Shown: in pieces, positions 1 through 5,655 of the stretch
How the letters are laid out: each line of letters starts with the position of its first letter
How positions within the stretch are numbered: the stretch's first letter is position 1
NCBI GenBank assembly: GCA_025774735.1
Contig: JALGZU010000197.1
Span: 1-5,763, forward strand
From: a candidate division LCP-89 bacterium
GTDB taxonomy: Bacteria; Electryoneota; B3-LCP
DNA: 5,763 nt
Direction: 5' to 3'
Made by a program: the position numbers and the translations under genes
Notes under the pieces: generated by a model
What the model was told of the DNA's origin: nothing
Database searches by the model: none
The model's input: the letters and a program-made list of their open reading frames with translations, nothing else

Positions 1-555
1 ATTATATATTATGGAAAGGGTATTTCGAGTAATGTCCTCCGGCACACCCGCCGATCCCGGCAGCCCACCCGTCGCCACGCCCGATCCTGCCGCCGTTAAA
101 AATCCGTCACTGTGCCCGTGGTAACAGCCATCGAACTTGACGACTACATCACGGCCCGTAAACCCCCGCGCCAGCCGCGCCGCCGTCATCACAGCTTCCG
201 TCCCCGAATTGACCAGCCGCAGCATTTCGATGTGAGGTATGCGTGCTTTCACCAGCTCCGCCAGCTCCACTTCCGCTTCCGTCGGCGCGCCGAACGAGGT
301 GCCCTTTTCGGCGGCTCGCTTCACCGCCTCCACAACCGCCGGGTGACCGTGCCCCAAAATCATCGGCCCCCAGGATAAGACGTAATCGACGTACTCGTTC
401 CCATCGGCGTCGTAGATATAAGCCCCTTCCCCCCGTTCGATGAAGGGCGGCTCCCCGCCCACCGAGCCGTACGCCCGCACCGGCGAATTCACTCCCCCCG
501 GTATCGCCCCCTTCGCCCGTTCAAACGCCGCCCTGGATTTTGTCCGTTTGTTCAT
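1..555 (-). CDS. hemL: Glutamate-1-semialdehyde 2,1-aminomutase, N-terminal part (cut by window edge)
   Basis: The frame is open from ATG 555-553 to base 1, giving 185 residues with no stop, so the gene is cut by the window edge and shows no sign of breakage. The enzyme is PLP-dependent and converts glutamate-1-semialdehyde to 5-aminolevulinate, the last step of the C5 route, in the cytoplasm. Family features seen are [10 protein letters not shown] (19-28), [20 protein letters not shown] (55-74), the PLP-phosphate region NSGTEA (116-121), [10 protein letters not shown] (141-150) and the gating-loop region [17 protein letters not shown] (157-173). The catalytic lysine lies beyond the edge (near residue 265 in the family). 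The family is about 425-430 residues, so a little under half is present. The start is the only sensible ATG, but its own Shine-Dalgarno is weak (GAAG, 5 nt away). It overlaps the stop of a small upstream frame by ATGA. It follows hemB, as in many C5-pathway operons. Identification is secure. Confidence 0.96.
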   Translation of the reverse strand, partial: MNKRTKSRAAFERAKGAIPGGVNSPVRAYGSVGGEPPFIERGEGAYIYDADGNEYVDYVLSWGPMILGHGHPAVVEAVKRAAEKGTSFGAPTEAEVELAELVKARIPHIEMLRLVNSGTEAVMTAARLARGFTGRDVVVKFDGCYHGHSDGFLTAAGSGVATGGLPGSAGVPEDITRNTLSIIYN

Positions 556-656
556 TTGTTCTTCAGAATGTCATTGCGAGGAATCCGCCGAACGGCGGAT
601 GACGAAGCAATCTCATCTTTCCGCACTGTGTCATTCCTGCGGATGCAGGAATCCAT
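552..656 (-). CDS. Possible 34-aa leader ORF, translationally coupled to hemL
   Basis: This short frame starts at ATG 656-654, 3 nt after a full AAAGGAG (666-660), and stops at TGA 554-552, which overlaps the hemL ATG as ATGA. The peptide begins [15 protein letters not shown] and ends [12 protein letters not shown]; it is basic, has no membrane segment and matches no family I know. Almost all of it is encoded by the two palindromic repeats at 629-655 and 569-614, so the peptide itself is probably not selected. The likely role, by inference, is to bring ribosomes to hemL, whose own ribosome-binding site is poor. Translation could also melt the repeat hairpins. The 3-nt Shine-Dalgarno spacing is shorter than usual, and the frame may be chance. 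It is absent from ordinary ORF calls because of its size. Confidence 0.4.
   Translation of the reverse strand: MDSCIRRNDTVRKDEIASSSAVRRIPRNDILKNK
569..614. repeat. Palindromic dispersed-type repeat A (TGTCATTGCGAGG...GCAATCTC)
   Basis: The plus strand begins TGTCATTGCGAGG and ends GACGAAGCAATCTC. It contains a perfect inner stem ATCCGCCG (583-590) with CGGCGGAT (593-600), and an outer stem ATTGC (573-577) with GCAAT (607-611). From memory, these ends match a short repeat seen many times per genome in several environmental and anaerobic bacteria, in which the middle hairpin sequence varies. It lies about 14 nt upstream of hemL, so it would fold in the hemL leader RNA. The assignment to a dispersed family cannot be proved from a single copy. 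Confidence 0.7.
629..655. repeat. Palindromic dispersed-type repeat B (TGTCATTCCTGC...GCAGGAATCCA)
   Basis: There is a perfect 8-bp stem, ATTCCTGC (633-640) with GCAGGAAT (645-652), and a GGAT loop. The form GTCATTCCxGC-loop-GCxGGAATCCA resembles the dRS3-like family of small palindromes known from Neisseria and seen in many other genomes. It has the same orientation as repeat A, and the shared TGTCATT starts of the two (569 and 629) are exactly 60 nt apart. No coding function is evident beyond the leader frame that crosses it. Confidence 0.7.
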
Positions 657-659
657 TTT

Positions 660-666
660 CTCCTTT
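660..666 (-). promoter_or_regulatory. Shine-Dalgarno AAAGGAG ahead of the leader ORF
   Basis: The minus strand reads AAAGGAG, AAA, ATG. It is the best ribosome-binding site between hemB and hemL, yet it lies about 105 nt from the hemL ATG. One reading, by inference, is that it once served hemL directly and was displaced when the repeats arrived between it and the gene. Confidence 0.45.
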
Positions 667-716
667 AAGTCCAATCATATTCCCAATATCTCAGCAGGAT
701 ACACAATTAATGCACC

Positions 717-732
717 AGTCTCTTCAGAGACT
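717..732. repeat. Small inverted repeat, 6-bp stem
   Basis: AGTCTC (717-722) pairs with GAGACT (727-732) across a TTCA loop. Neither strand shows a clear T-tract after the stem, so it is not a convincing intrinsic terminator. It may be an RNA-processing hairpin in the hemB-hemL spacer, or chance. Confidence 0.35.
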
Positions 733-749
733 TTACTCTAAAAGCTGGG

Positions 750-769
750 CACCCGAATTTATTCGGGTG
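750..769 (-). terminator. Hairpin after hemB, possible weak terminator or repeat
   Basis: CACCCGAA (750-757) pairs perfectly with TTCGGGTG (762-769) across TTTA, 28 nt beyond the hemB stop. On the minus strand it is followed by CCCAGCTTTTAG, so the only T-run is four bases and starts six bases after the stem. It could attenuate or process the hemB transcript before hemL. It could also be another dispersed palindrome, given the repeats just beyond it. Full termination seems unlikely from this tail. Confidence 0.4.
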
Positions 770-797
770 TCTGATAAATCTGCGGTTCGGACAATAT

Positions 798-1769
798 TTA
801 CCCCCTCAACCACCCCGCTGCATCCCGGGCGTGGTAGGTCAAGATTAGATCCGCGCCCGCCCTCTTCATACCGGTCAAAATCTCCATCACCGTCTGCCGT
901 TCGTCGATCATCTCCCGCTCCGCCGCCGCCTTCACCATGGCGTACTCCCCGCTCACGTTGAACGCCGCTAGAGGTAGGTCGGTGATCCCCCGCACCCGTT
1001 CGATCACGTCCAGGTACGCCAGCGCCGGCTTCACCATCACCATGTCCGCCCCCTCCTCGATGTCCAGATCCACCTCGCGCAGAGCCTCCCGGGCATTGGC
1101 CGGATCCATCTGGTACCCTTTCCTGTCCCCGGACTGAGGCGCAGATTCCGCCGCCTCCCGGAACGGCCTGAAGAACGACGAGGCGTACTTGACGCTGTAC
1201 GCCATGATGGCCCGCTGCGAAAATCCCGCCTTGTCCATCTCCTCGCGCATAAAGCCCACCCGTCCGTCCATCATGTCCGATGGAGCCACGATGTCCGCGC
1301 CCACATCTAAATAGCTCAGCGCCTGCTTGGCCAGCAGCAGCAGCGTGGAATCGTTGTCCACCCGCCCGTCTTTGAGGACTCCGCAGTGCCCGTGATCGGT
1401 GTATTCGCACAAACACACGTCCGTAATCAAGATCATCTCGGGAACGGCCTCTTTGATCCGCTTGACCGCGCGTTGCACCACCCCGTCCGCCTTCCAAGAA
1501 GCCGATCCCGTGGCGTCCTTCGTATCCGGGATCCCGAACAGAATTACCGCCGGAATGCCTGCATCGAACGTCTTCGCCGCCTCTTCCGCCGCCCGTTCAG
1601 GATTGTAACGGAACACGCCCGGCATCGCGGTGATAGCCTCATCCTTACCCTTGACCTTCACGAACATCGGCCAGATCAGGTCATCGACCGTCAACAGCGT
1701 CTCTCTGACCATCCGCCGCAGCGTTTCGGTGCGCCGCAACCGGCGCGGTCTATCGGTAGGGAAGCTCAA
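798..1769 (-). CDS. hemB: Porphobilinogen synthase (5-aminolevulinate dehydratase), zinc-type
   Basis: This cytoplasmic enzyme condenses two 5-aminolevulinate molecules to porphobilinogen. Its 323 residues match the family length. The two active-site lysines are present: K194 in YSVKYAS, which forms the Schiff base, and K247 in MVKPA. C119, C121 and C129 in DVCLCEYTDHGHCG form the three-cysteine zinc site, so this is the zinc-dependent form, not the aspartate-rich magnesium-only form. Other family signatures are APSDMMDGRVG (162-172) and FNVSGEYAM (270-278). The start is TTG at 1769-1767: a perfect AAGGAG lies 6 nt upstream, the N-terminus RPRRLRRTETLRRMVRET aligns with known HemB starts, and an in-frame stop (the carbonic anhydrase TAA) lies 33 nt upstream. 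It follows the carbonic anhydrase in the operon and precedes hemL. It appears intact. Confidence 0.98.
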   Translation of the reverse strand: MSFPTDRPRRLRRTETLRRMVRETLLTVDDLIWPMFVKVKGKDEAITAMPGVFRYNPERAAEEAAKTFDAGIPAVILFGIPDTKDATGSASWKADGVVQRAVKRIKEAVPEMILITDVCLCEYTDHGHCGVLKDGRVDNDSTLLLLAKQALSYLDVGADIVAPSDMMDGRVGFMREEMDKAGFSQRAIMAYSVKYASSFFRPFREAAESAPQSGDRKGYQMDPANAREALREVDLDIEEGADMVMVKPALAYLDVIERVRGITDLPLAAFNVSGEYAMVKAAAEREMIDERQTVMEILTGMKRAGADLILTYHARDAAGWLRG

Positions 1770-1775
1770 GAGAAT

Positions 1776-1781
1776 CTCCTT
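1776..1781 (-). promoter_or_regulatory. Shine-Dalgarno AAGGAG fixing the hemB TTG start
   Basis: The minus strand reads AAGGAG, ATTCTC, TTG. The ideal spacing and the absence of a nearby ATG or GTG in frame support the rare TTG start of hemB. Confidence 0.85.
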
Positions 1782-1802
1782 GGAATTGAAATCTAAATTG
1801 AC

Positions 1803-2381
1803 TTACTCCACCACCATCTCCACTTGGCCGCTGTCGAGCCGGTAGTACCCGCCCACGATCTTCAGCTTGCCTTCGTCCACGGTTCTGGACAGGATCGGCC
1901 CCAGCGATTTCATGTGATCGACGGTGAGTTTGACGTTCGCCTTGGCGGCGTTCTCGAGCAGGTCTCCGGGCTGGCTCTGAGCCAGCAACACCGCTGGCCT
2001 GATGCGGTTAACGATGGTCTCGATGTGGCCGGAAGCGTCGCCCTGCGCGATGGCCAGCTTGACCGCCCCGCAGTTTTGATGCCCCAGAACCATAACCAAC
2101 TCTACTCCGAACTCCTCCACCGCCAGCTCGATGCTGCCGATGCTGACCTCCCCCGTCACATTGCCCGCCGTCCGCACCACGAACAGGTCGCCGATCCCCC
2201 GGTCGAAGATGATCTCCGGAGGCGTCCGGGAATCCGAACAGGTCAACACCACTGCGAACGGCTGCTGCCCCGTCACGACTTCCCCGCGCCGCTCTTCCGA
2301 CAGGTTCGGATGCGTCATCGCGTCGGCAGCGAACCGTTCGTTGCCCTCCTTGAGCAGGCCTAAGGCTTTATCCGCGTCCAT
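1803..2381 (-). CDS. Beta-class carbonic anhydrase
   Basis: It interconverts CO2 and bicarbonate with a cysteine-bound zinc, probably in the cytoplasm, as no signal peptide is seen. Its 192 residues are within the range of compact bacterial beta enzymes. The zinc ligands are visible as C48 in CSDSRTPPE, H101 and C104 in LGHQNCGAV. The D50-R52 dyad of CxDxR is also present, as are DLFVVRTAGN (65-74) and the C-terminal strand IVGGYYRLDSGQV (175-187). ATG 2381-2379 is preceded by a modest GGGGA. The gene sits 24 nt after cobA-hemD and 33 nt before hemB, on the same strand, so it is almost certainly cotranscribed with the tetrapyrrole genes. No step of that pathway in this window uses or makes CO2. 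Its role may be general carbon supply to carboxylases or CO2 fixation, which is inference. It shows no sign of decay. Confidence 0.95.
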   Translation of the reverse strand: MDADKALGLLKEGNERFAADAMTHPNLSEERRGEVVTGQQPFAVVLTCSDSRTPPEIIFDRGIGDLFVVRTAGNVTGEVSIGSIELAVEEFGVELVMVLGHQNCGAVKLAIAQGDASGHIETIVNRIRPAVLLAQSQPGDLLENAAKANVKLTVDHMKSLGPILSRTVDEGKLKIVGGYYRLDSGQVEMVVE

Positions 2382-2405
2382 CTGATCCCCGCGTTTATAT
2401 CTGGT

Positions 2406-3950
2406 TTACTTAAAATGCGAAATGACCGCTTCAACTAATCCCGGCACCGAATGCGTCCCCGCTTCGATGGCGATCGTTATCCCCGCCTCGATGGCGATCT
2501 TCGTCGTCATCGGTCCGATGGATGCGGCGACGGCCTTTCCTGCGATTTCGAGCGCCTTCTTAGCGCCCAGGATCTCCACGAATCCCGTCACCGTCGATCC
2601 ACTCGTAAAGGTGATCAGGTCGGGCGGATTCTCCTCGAAATGCATCCACATCCCCTGATCCCACGTTGCCGTAAACGTGTCGTAAACCTGCAGGGCAGTC
2701 ACCTCCACCCCGGTGGATTCCAACGCTCTTTCAATTCGGTCGTCGCCCAGGTTCCCCCGCACCCGCACCACCCGGCATTTCAGGTCGCTAAGATGATCGG
2801 ATAGCTCTGCCGCCAGAACCTCCGAAGTGTATATCGACGGGATGAAATCCGCCTTTAGATTGTGCTGCTTCAGAGCCCGGTCCGTGCCGCTGCCCATCGC
2901 CGCGATCTTGAATCTCCCCAATGGCCGGTAATCGTAACCGCGCTCGAAAAACTGTCCCATAAAGTACCGCACCCCGTTCTCGCTGGTGAAGACCAGCCAC
3001 GGTTCGCTATCCTCCAACACCTCGCCGCCTGAAAACAATCCTTTCAATGCTTCCCAGCCCCCCTGATCGATACTACCAGACGTCGCGATAGTTGGCAGCG
3101 GCAGGACCTCCGCACCGGCTCCCCGCAAGAGTGCGTACATTTCTCCCGCCTGGTCTGCCGGGCGTGTCACCATGATCCTCTTGCCCGCTAATGCTCCGCC
3201 TCCGAACCAGCCCAACTCGTCGCTCAATCCCACCGTCTCCCCGATGATGAACAGCGCTGGAGGCTCGATGCCCGATTTCTTCACCAGTTCGGGCAGATCC
3301 TTCAGCGCCCCCTTGACTGACTTCTGGATTCCCGTCGTCCCCCGTTCGATCACCGCCGCCGGCATCTCCGCATCCATTCCCGCTCCGGTGAGGTTTTTCA
3401 CCACATTCGGCAGCTGCTTCACCCCCATGTACCCGGCGATGGTCCCGTTCTTCGCCTGCCCCAACCACTCCCAGGGGACTTGCGCCTCCGCCTTGTCCGC
3501 CGCCTCGTGGGCCGTCAGGAACACCGCGAATGTTGCCAACTTTCGGTGCGTCAACGGAATTCCGGCGTACCCGGCCGCTGCCGTCCCCGCCGTCACCCCC
3601 GGCACGATCTCGAACGGAATGCCCTTATCCTTTAAATGGAGCGCCTCCTCGCCGCCGCGTGCGAACATGAAGGGATCGCCGCCCTTCAATCTGACCACCG
3701 TCAAACCCTGTCCGGCCAAGTTCGCAAGTAGTTCGTTGATTTCATCCTGGGGGAGCGAATGCCTGTCTGCTGCCTTACCCACGTAATGCCGCTGAACGCG
3801 CCCCGGCAGAGTCACCACTAATTCCAGGGGTACCAGCCGGTCGTAAACCACCGCATCGCAAAGCTTCAGGATTTCGGCGCCTTTAACCGTAATCAGCCCC
3901 GGGTCACCCGGTCCCGCCCCCACTAAATAGACTTTGCCTCTATTCGCCAT
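2406..3950 (-). CDS. cobA-hemD: Fused uroporphyrinogen-III C-methyltransferase / uroporphyrinogen-III synthase
   Basis: This 514-residue fusion closes hydroxymethylbilane to uroporphyrinogen III (C-terminal HemD half) and then methylates it twice with S-adenosylmethionine to precorrin-2 (N-terminal CobA/SUMT half). CobA spans about residues 1-250, with VGAGPGDPGLIT (10-21), RLKGGDPFMFARGGEE (87-102), VPGVTAG (117-123) and GIPLTHR (130-136). HemD spans about 256-514, with MVTRPADQA (260-268), VFTSENGV (320-327), VRGNLGDDRIERAL (397-410), ITFTSGSTVTGF (446-457) and SIGPMTTK (477-484). Such fusions are common in anaerobic bacteria and make the branch to siroheme or corrinoids efficient. ATG 3950-3948 lies inside the end of hemC (11-nt overlap) and has only a weak Shine-Dalgarno, so translation is probably coupled to hemC. 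A 24-bp tandem repeat lies near its 3' end. It is intact. Confidence 0.96.
   Translation of the reverse strand: MANRGKVYLVGAGPGDPGLITVKGAEILKLCDAVVYDRLVPLELVVTLPGRVQRHYVGKAADRHSLPQDEINELLANLAGQGLTVVRLKGGDPFMFARGGEEALHLKDKGIPFEIVPGVTAGTAAAGYAGIPLTHRKLATFAVFLTAHEAADKAEAQVPWEWLGQAKNGTIAGYMGVKQLPNVVKNLTGAGMDAEMPAAVIERGTTGIQKSVKGALKDLPELVKKSGIEPPALFIIGETVGLSDELGWFGGGALAGKRIMVTRPADQAGEMYALLRGAGAEVLPLPTIATSGSIDQGGWEALKGLFSGGEVLEDSEPWLVFTSENGVRYFMGQFFERGYDYRPLGRFKIAAMGSGTDRALKQHNLKADFIPSIYTSEVLAAELSDHLSDLKCRVVRVRGNLGDDRIERALESTGVEVTALQVYDTFTATWDQGMWMHFEENPPDLITFTSGSTVTGFVEILGAKKALEIAGKAVAASIGPMTTKIAIEAGITIAIEAGTHSVPGLVEAVISHFK
2457..2504. repeat. Imperfect 24-bp tandem repeat in the HemD domain
   Basis: Two adjacent 24-bp units (2457-2480 and 2481-2504) differ at four positions, with 18 of the first 19 bases identical. 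In the protein this gives IAIEAGIT followed by IAIEAGTH (residues 485-500). From memory of the HemD fold, the local length is normal, so this may be repeated codon use or local conversion, not an added duplication. Confidence 0.6.
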
Positions 3951-4875
3951 CGTTGAGTAATTCTCCCGCGCCTTGTCTTAGTAAATCCTCCGCAACCAGC
4001 AGCCCGAGCTCTTCCGCGTCATCTGCCCTGGTGATTTCACCGGTGGATCGGTAAAGCGGATGCCCATCGATGCCCAGAACCACCGCGTCCATTCTGAGCT
4101 TCCCGCCTCGCTGCCGCGCCCAGCCTCCCACCGGCACCGAACAACCCGCCTCCAGCGCCGCCAGCAGACTCCGCTCGGCACGCACCGCGGCGTGATCCTG
4201 AGGCGAATCGATCTGTTTTACCAGATCCAGCAGCTCCTCTTCGCCCGCTCGCACCTCCACTGCCAGCGCACCCTGCCCCGGAGCCGGAATGAACTCTTCC
4301 GGAGGCAGCACTTGCACGATATGATAGTCCAGCCCCAGCCGCACCAGCCCTGCACGGGCTAAGATGATGGCGTCGAACTGCCCCTCGCGCAGCTTGGAGA
4401 GCCGGGTATCCACGTTCCCCCGTACCTCCACGATCTCCAGGTGCGGCGCGTACGCCTTCGCCAGTGCCCTCCGCCGCGGAGATCCCGTCGCCAGTTTTGC
4501 GCCCGGCAGCAGCTCGGTTAGTCCCGCTCCGGTCGCCGAAATCAGGACGTCCTCGACCGCTACCCTCTCTGGCACTGCCGCCAGGACGAATCCCTCCGGC
4601 AGAACCGACGGCAGGTCCTTGGCGCTGTGCACTGCCATATCGATCCGCCCGTCGCTCAGAGCGGCTTCCAGCTCCTTGACGAAAACTCCCCGGCCGCCCA
4701 TCTCCGCCAGCGGCGTCTGCCGGTCCCGGTCACCTGAGGTTTTCACCGCTACCAGTTCGAAATAGACTTCCGGTGTTGCAACCTTCAGTTTCTCGATGAC
4801 CGTTCCGGCCTGAGTCGCCGCCAGCGCGCTGCCCCGCGCTCCGACCTTGATCGTGTGTCCGCCTGCCTTACGCAT
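3940..4875 (-). CDS. hemC: Hydroxymethylbilane synthase (porphobilinogen deaminase)
   Basis: This cytoplasmic enzyme polymerises four porphobilinogens into hydroxymethylbilane on a covalently bound dipyrromethane cofactor. It has 311 residues, the usual length. Family marks in order are VGARGSALAATQA (11-23), HSAKDLPS with the catalytic aspartate D87 (83-90), LATGSPRRRALA (128-139), EVRGNVDTRLSKL (150-162), PAPGQGALAVEVR (198-210) and C245 in EAGCSVPVGGWAR, the cofactor attachment cysteine. ATG 4875-4873 is preceded by AAGGAG 4 nt upstream and overlaps the sirC-like stop by 8 nt. Its own stop overlaps cobA-hemD by 11 nt. The product feeds directly to the HemD half of the next protein. In operons of this layout hemA usually precedes hemC; here it is absent. 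Confidence 0.98.
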   Translation of the reverse strand: MRKAGGHTIKVGARGSALAATQAGTVIEKLKVATPEVYFELVAVKTSGDRDRQTPLAEMGGRGVFVKELEAALSDGRIDMAVHSAKDLPSVLPEGFVLAAVPERVAVEDVLISATGAGLTELLPGAKLATGSPRRRALAKAYAPHLEIVEVRGNVDTRLSKLREGQFDAIILARAGLVRLGLDYHIVQVLPPEEFIPAPGQGALAVEVRAGEEELLDLVKQIDSPQDHAAVRAERSLLAALEAGCSVPVGGWARQRGGKLRMDAVVLGIDGHPLYRSTGEITRADDAEELGLLVAEDLLRQGAGELLNDGE

Positions 4876-5524
4876 CCAGCTCCTTCAACCATTCCCCCCA
4901 GGTTTCGTAAGGTGGAAACTTCTCGGACCACTGCGACCACTCCTCCTCGGAACTGGCGAGCAATCGCTCGTAAGCCTTCTCTTTCAACTCCGGATCGTCC
5001 GTCTCTTTCCGCACGAACTCCCGGAATGCGACCAGCAGCTGCGGCTTATCCAGAAACGAAGACTTCCCTACAAAAGCCTCCAGTTCTTTACGCAGAGCCT
5101 TGGTGAAAAAGGGCGCCTGTCCCCCCGAACTGATCGCCATCGTAACAAATCCCCGCCGCACCGTCGAGGCGAAGATCACGCTGCACAATTCCGGCTGATC
5201 CACCACGTTGACCGGAATGCCGTGCGCCTGGCAATCCTCGTAGATCATCCGGTTGATTTCGGCGTCGTCCGTCGTGGCGATGACCAGGCGGTACCCGGAC
5301 GCTTCCCCCCCAACGTATTGGCGGCTCTCCCAACTGCAGGCCTTACCCACCAGCAGCGTCTCGAATTCCGGTACGATCTCCGGTGCGATGACGGTGACCA
5401 CGGCTCCGGCATGCAAGAGCTGCTCTGCCTTCCGCTGACCGACCTCGCCACCGCCTACCACCAGGCAGGGCTGATCCGTTAAATTGAAGAATAGAGGTAG
5501 ATAAACCGGATTGGATCTTTCCAT
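4868..5524 (-). CDS. sirC: Precorrin-2 dehydrogenase (SirC / CysG N-terminal / Met8 family)
   Basis: It oxidises precorrin-2 to sirohydrochlorin with NAD+. The 218-residue protein is a stand-alone version of the CysG N-terminal module. It shows the N-terminal YLPLFFNLTDQPCLVVGGG (8-26), the Rossmann loop GGGEVGQRKAEQLL (24-37), ATTDDAEIN (83-91) and VNVVDQPELCSV (105-116), where D109 matches the conserved catalytic aspartate. ISSGGQAPFFTKALRKELE (131-149) is the family dimerisation-region motif. Some relatives also insert iron; the sequence alone does not settle this. ATG 5524-5522 is the most upstream in-frame start, bounded by a TAG two codons before it, and has no clear Shine-Dalgarno. It is the first gene of the operon, uses the CobA product made two genes later, and overlaps hemC by 8 nt. 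I see no convincing minus-strand promoter or cobalamin riboswitch ahead of it. Confidence 0.93.
   Translation of the reverse strand: MERSNPVYLPLFFNLTDQPCLVVGGGEVGQRKAEQLLHAGAVVTVIAPEIVPEFETLLVGKACSWESRQYVGGEASGYRLVIATTDDAEINRMIYEDCQAHGIPVNVVDQPELCSVIFASTVRRGFVTMAISSGGQAPFFTKALRKELEAFVGKSSFLDKPQLLVAFREFVRKETDDPELKEKAYERLLASSEEEWSQWSEKFPPYETWGEWLKELDA
4880..4885 (-). promoter_or_regulatory. Shine-Dalgarno AAGGAG for hemC inside the sirC-like gene
   Basis: The minus strand reads AAGGAG, CTGG, ATG. It lies within the last codons of the upstream gene and supports the hemC start that overlaps it by 8 nt. Confidence 0.8.
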
Positions 5525-5586
5525 GTGCTATCGTTTCGCGTCGTTGTACCCGGGTTTAGAGTTTCTCCGTGAGAGTAAAAAAGAAC

Positions 5587-5615
5587 TTGACATCCACGTG
5601 AAATTGTCGTATTTT
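5587..5615 (+). promoter_or_regulatory. Sigma70-type promoter for the divergent kinase-like gene
   Basis: A perfect TTGACA (5587-5592) is followed by a 17-nt spacer and TATTTT (5610-5615), four of six matches to the -10 consensus. Transcription would start near 5622, leaving a leader of about 34 nt before the GTG. The spacer holds the palindrome CACGTG (5595-5600). The hem operon promoter must lie in the same 131-nt gap, so the two may interfere or share control. On the minus strand I see only weak candidates, for example TTCACG with TTTACT 17 nt away. Confidence 0.6.
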
Positions 5616-5642
5616 CAGATATAGCGGGCGTTCTTTAAGCTT

Positions 5643-5648
5643 GGAGGA
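5643..5648 (+). promoter_or_regulatory. Shine-Dalgarno GGAGGA fixing a GTG start
   Basis: GGAGGA is followed by 7 nt and GTG at 5656. This is an optimal site and the reason for choosing GTG as the start of the plus-strand gene. Confidence 0.85.
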
Positions 5649-5655
5649 ACCGAAG

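Noticed and set aside
112..378. Plus-strand 88-codon open frame
   Set aside because: It lies antisense to hemL, whose minus-strand protein matches its family throughout. The plus-strand product is arginine/proline-rich shadow sequence.
1..555. hemL as a broken or frameshifted gene
   Set aside because: All 185 codons read without a stop and align with family motifs to the edge; the missing end is due to the window boundary.
569..655. CRISPR array
   Set aside because: The two palindromes differ in sequence apart from TGTCATT, and there are only two units, so they are not identical direct repeats with spacers.
440..961. Plus-strand 173-codon open frame spanning hemL start, repeats and hemB end
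   Set aside because: It has no ribosome-binding site, crosses two repeats and three genetic units, and has low-complexity composition.
733..1497. Minus-strand 254-codon frame within hemB
   Set aside because: It is an alternative frame of the same strand as hemB, glycine/arginine-rich, with no family features. hemB itself is unambiguous.
1824..2363. Plus-strand 179-codon frame opposite the carbonic anhydrase
   Set aside because: Antisense shadow of a gene whose zinc ligands are all present.
3172..3786. Plus-strand 204-codon frame opposite cobA-hemD
   Set aside because: Shadow of a GC-rich gene with clear CobA and HemD motifs; no ribosome-binding site or recognisable domain.
4847..5482. Plus-strand 211-codon frame opposite the sirC-like gene
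   Set aside because: Shadow frame. The opposite strand carries the full precorrin-2 dehydrogenase motifs.
5525..5655. Cobalamin riboswitch ahead of the operon
   Set aside because: I looked for the GCCACTG-type B12 box and a long folded leader on the minus strand. The region is only 131 nt and shows neither.
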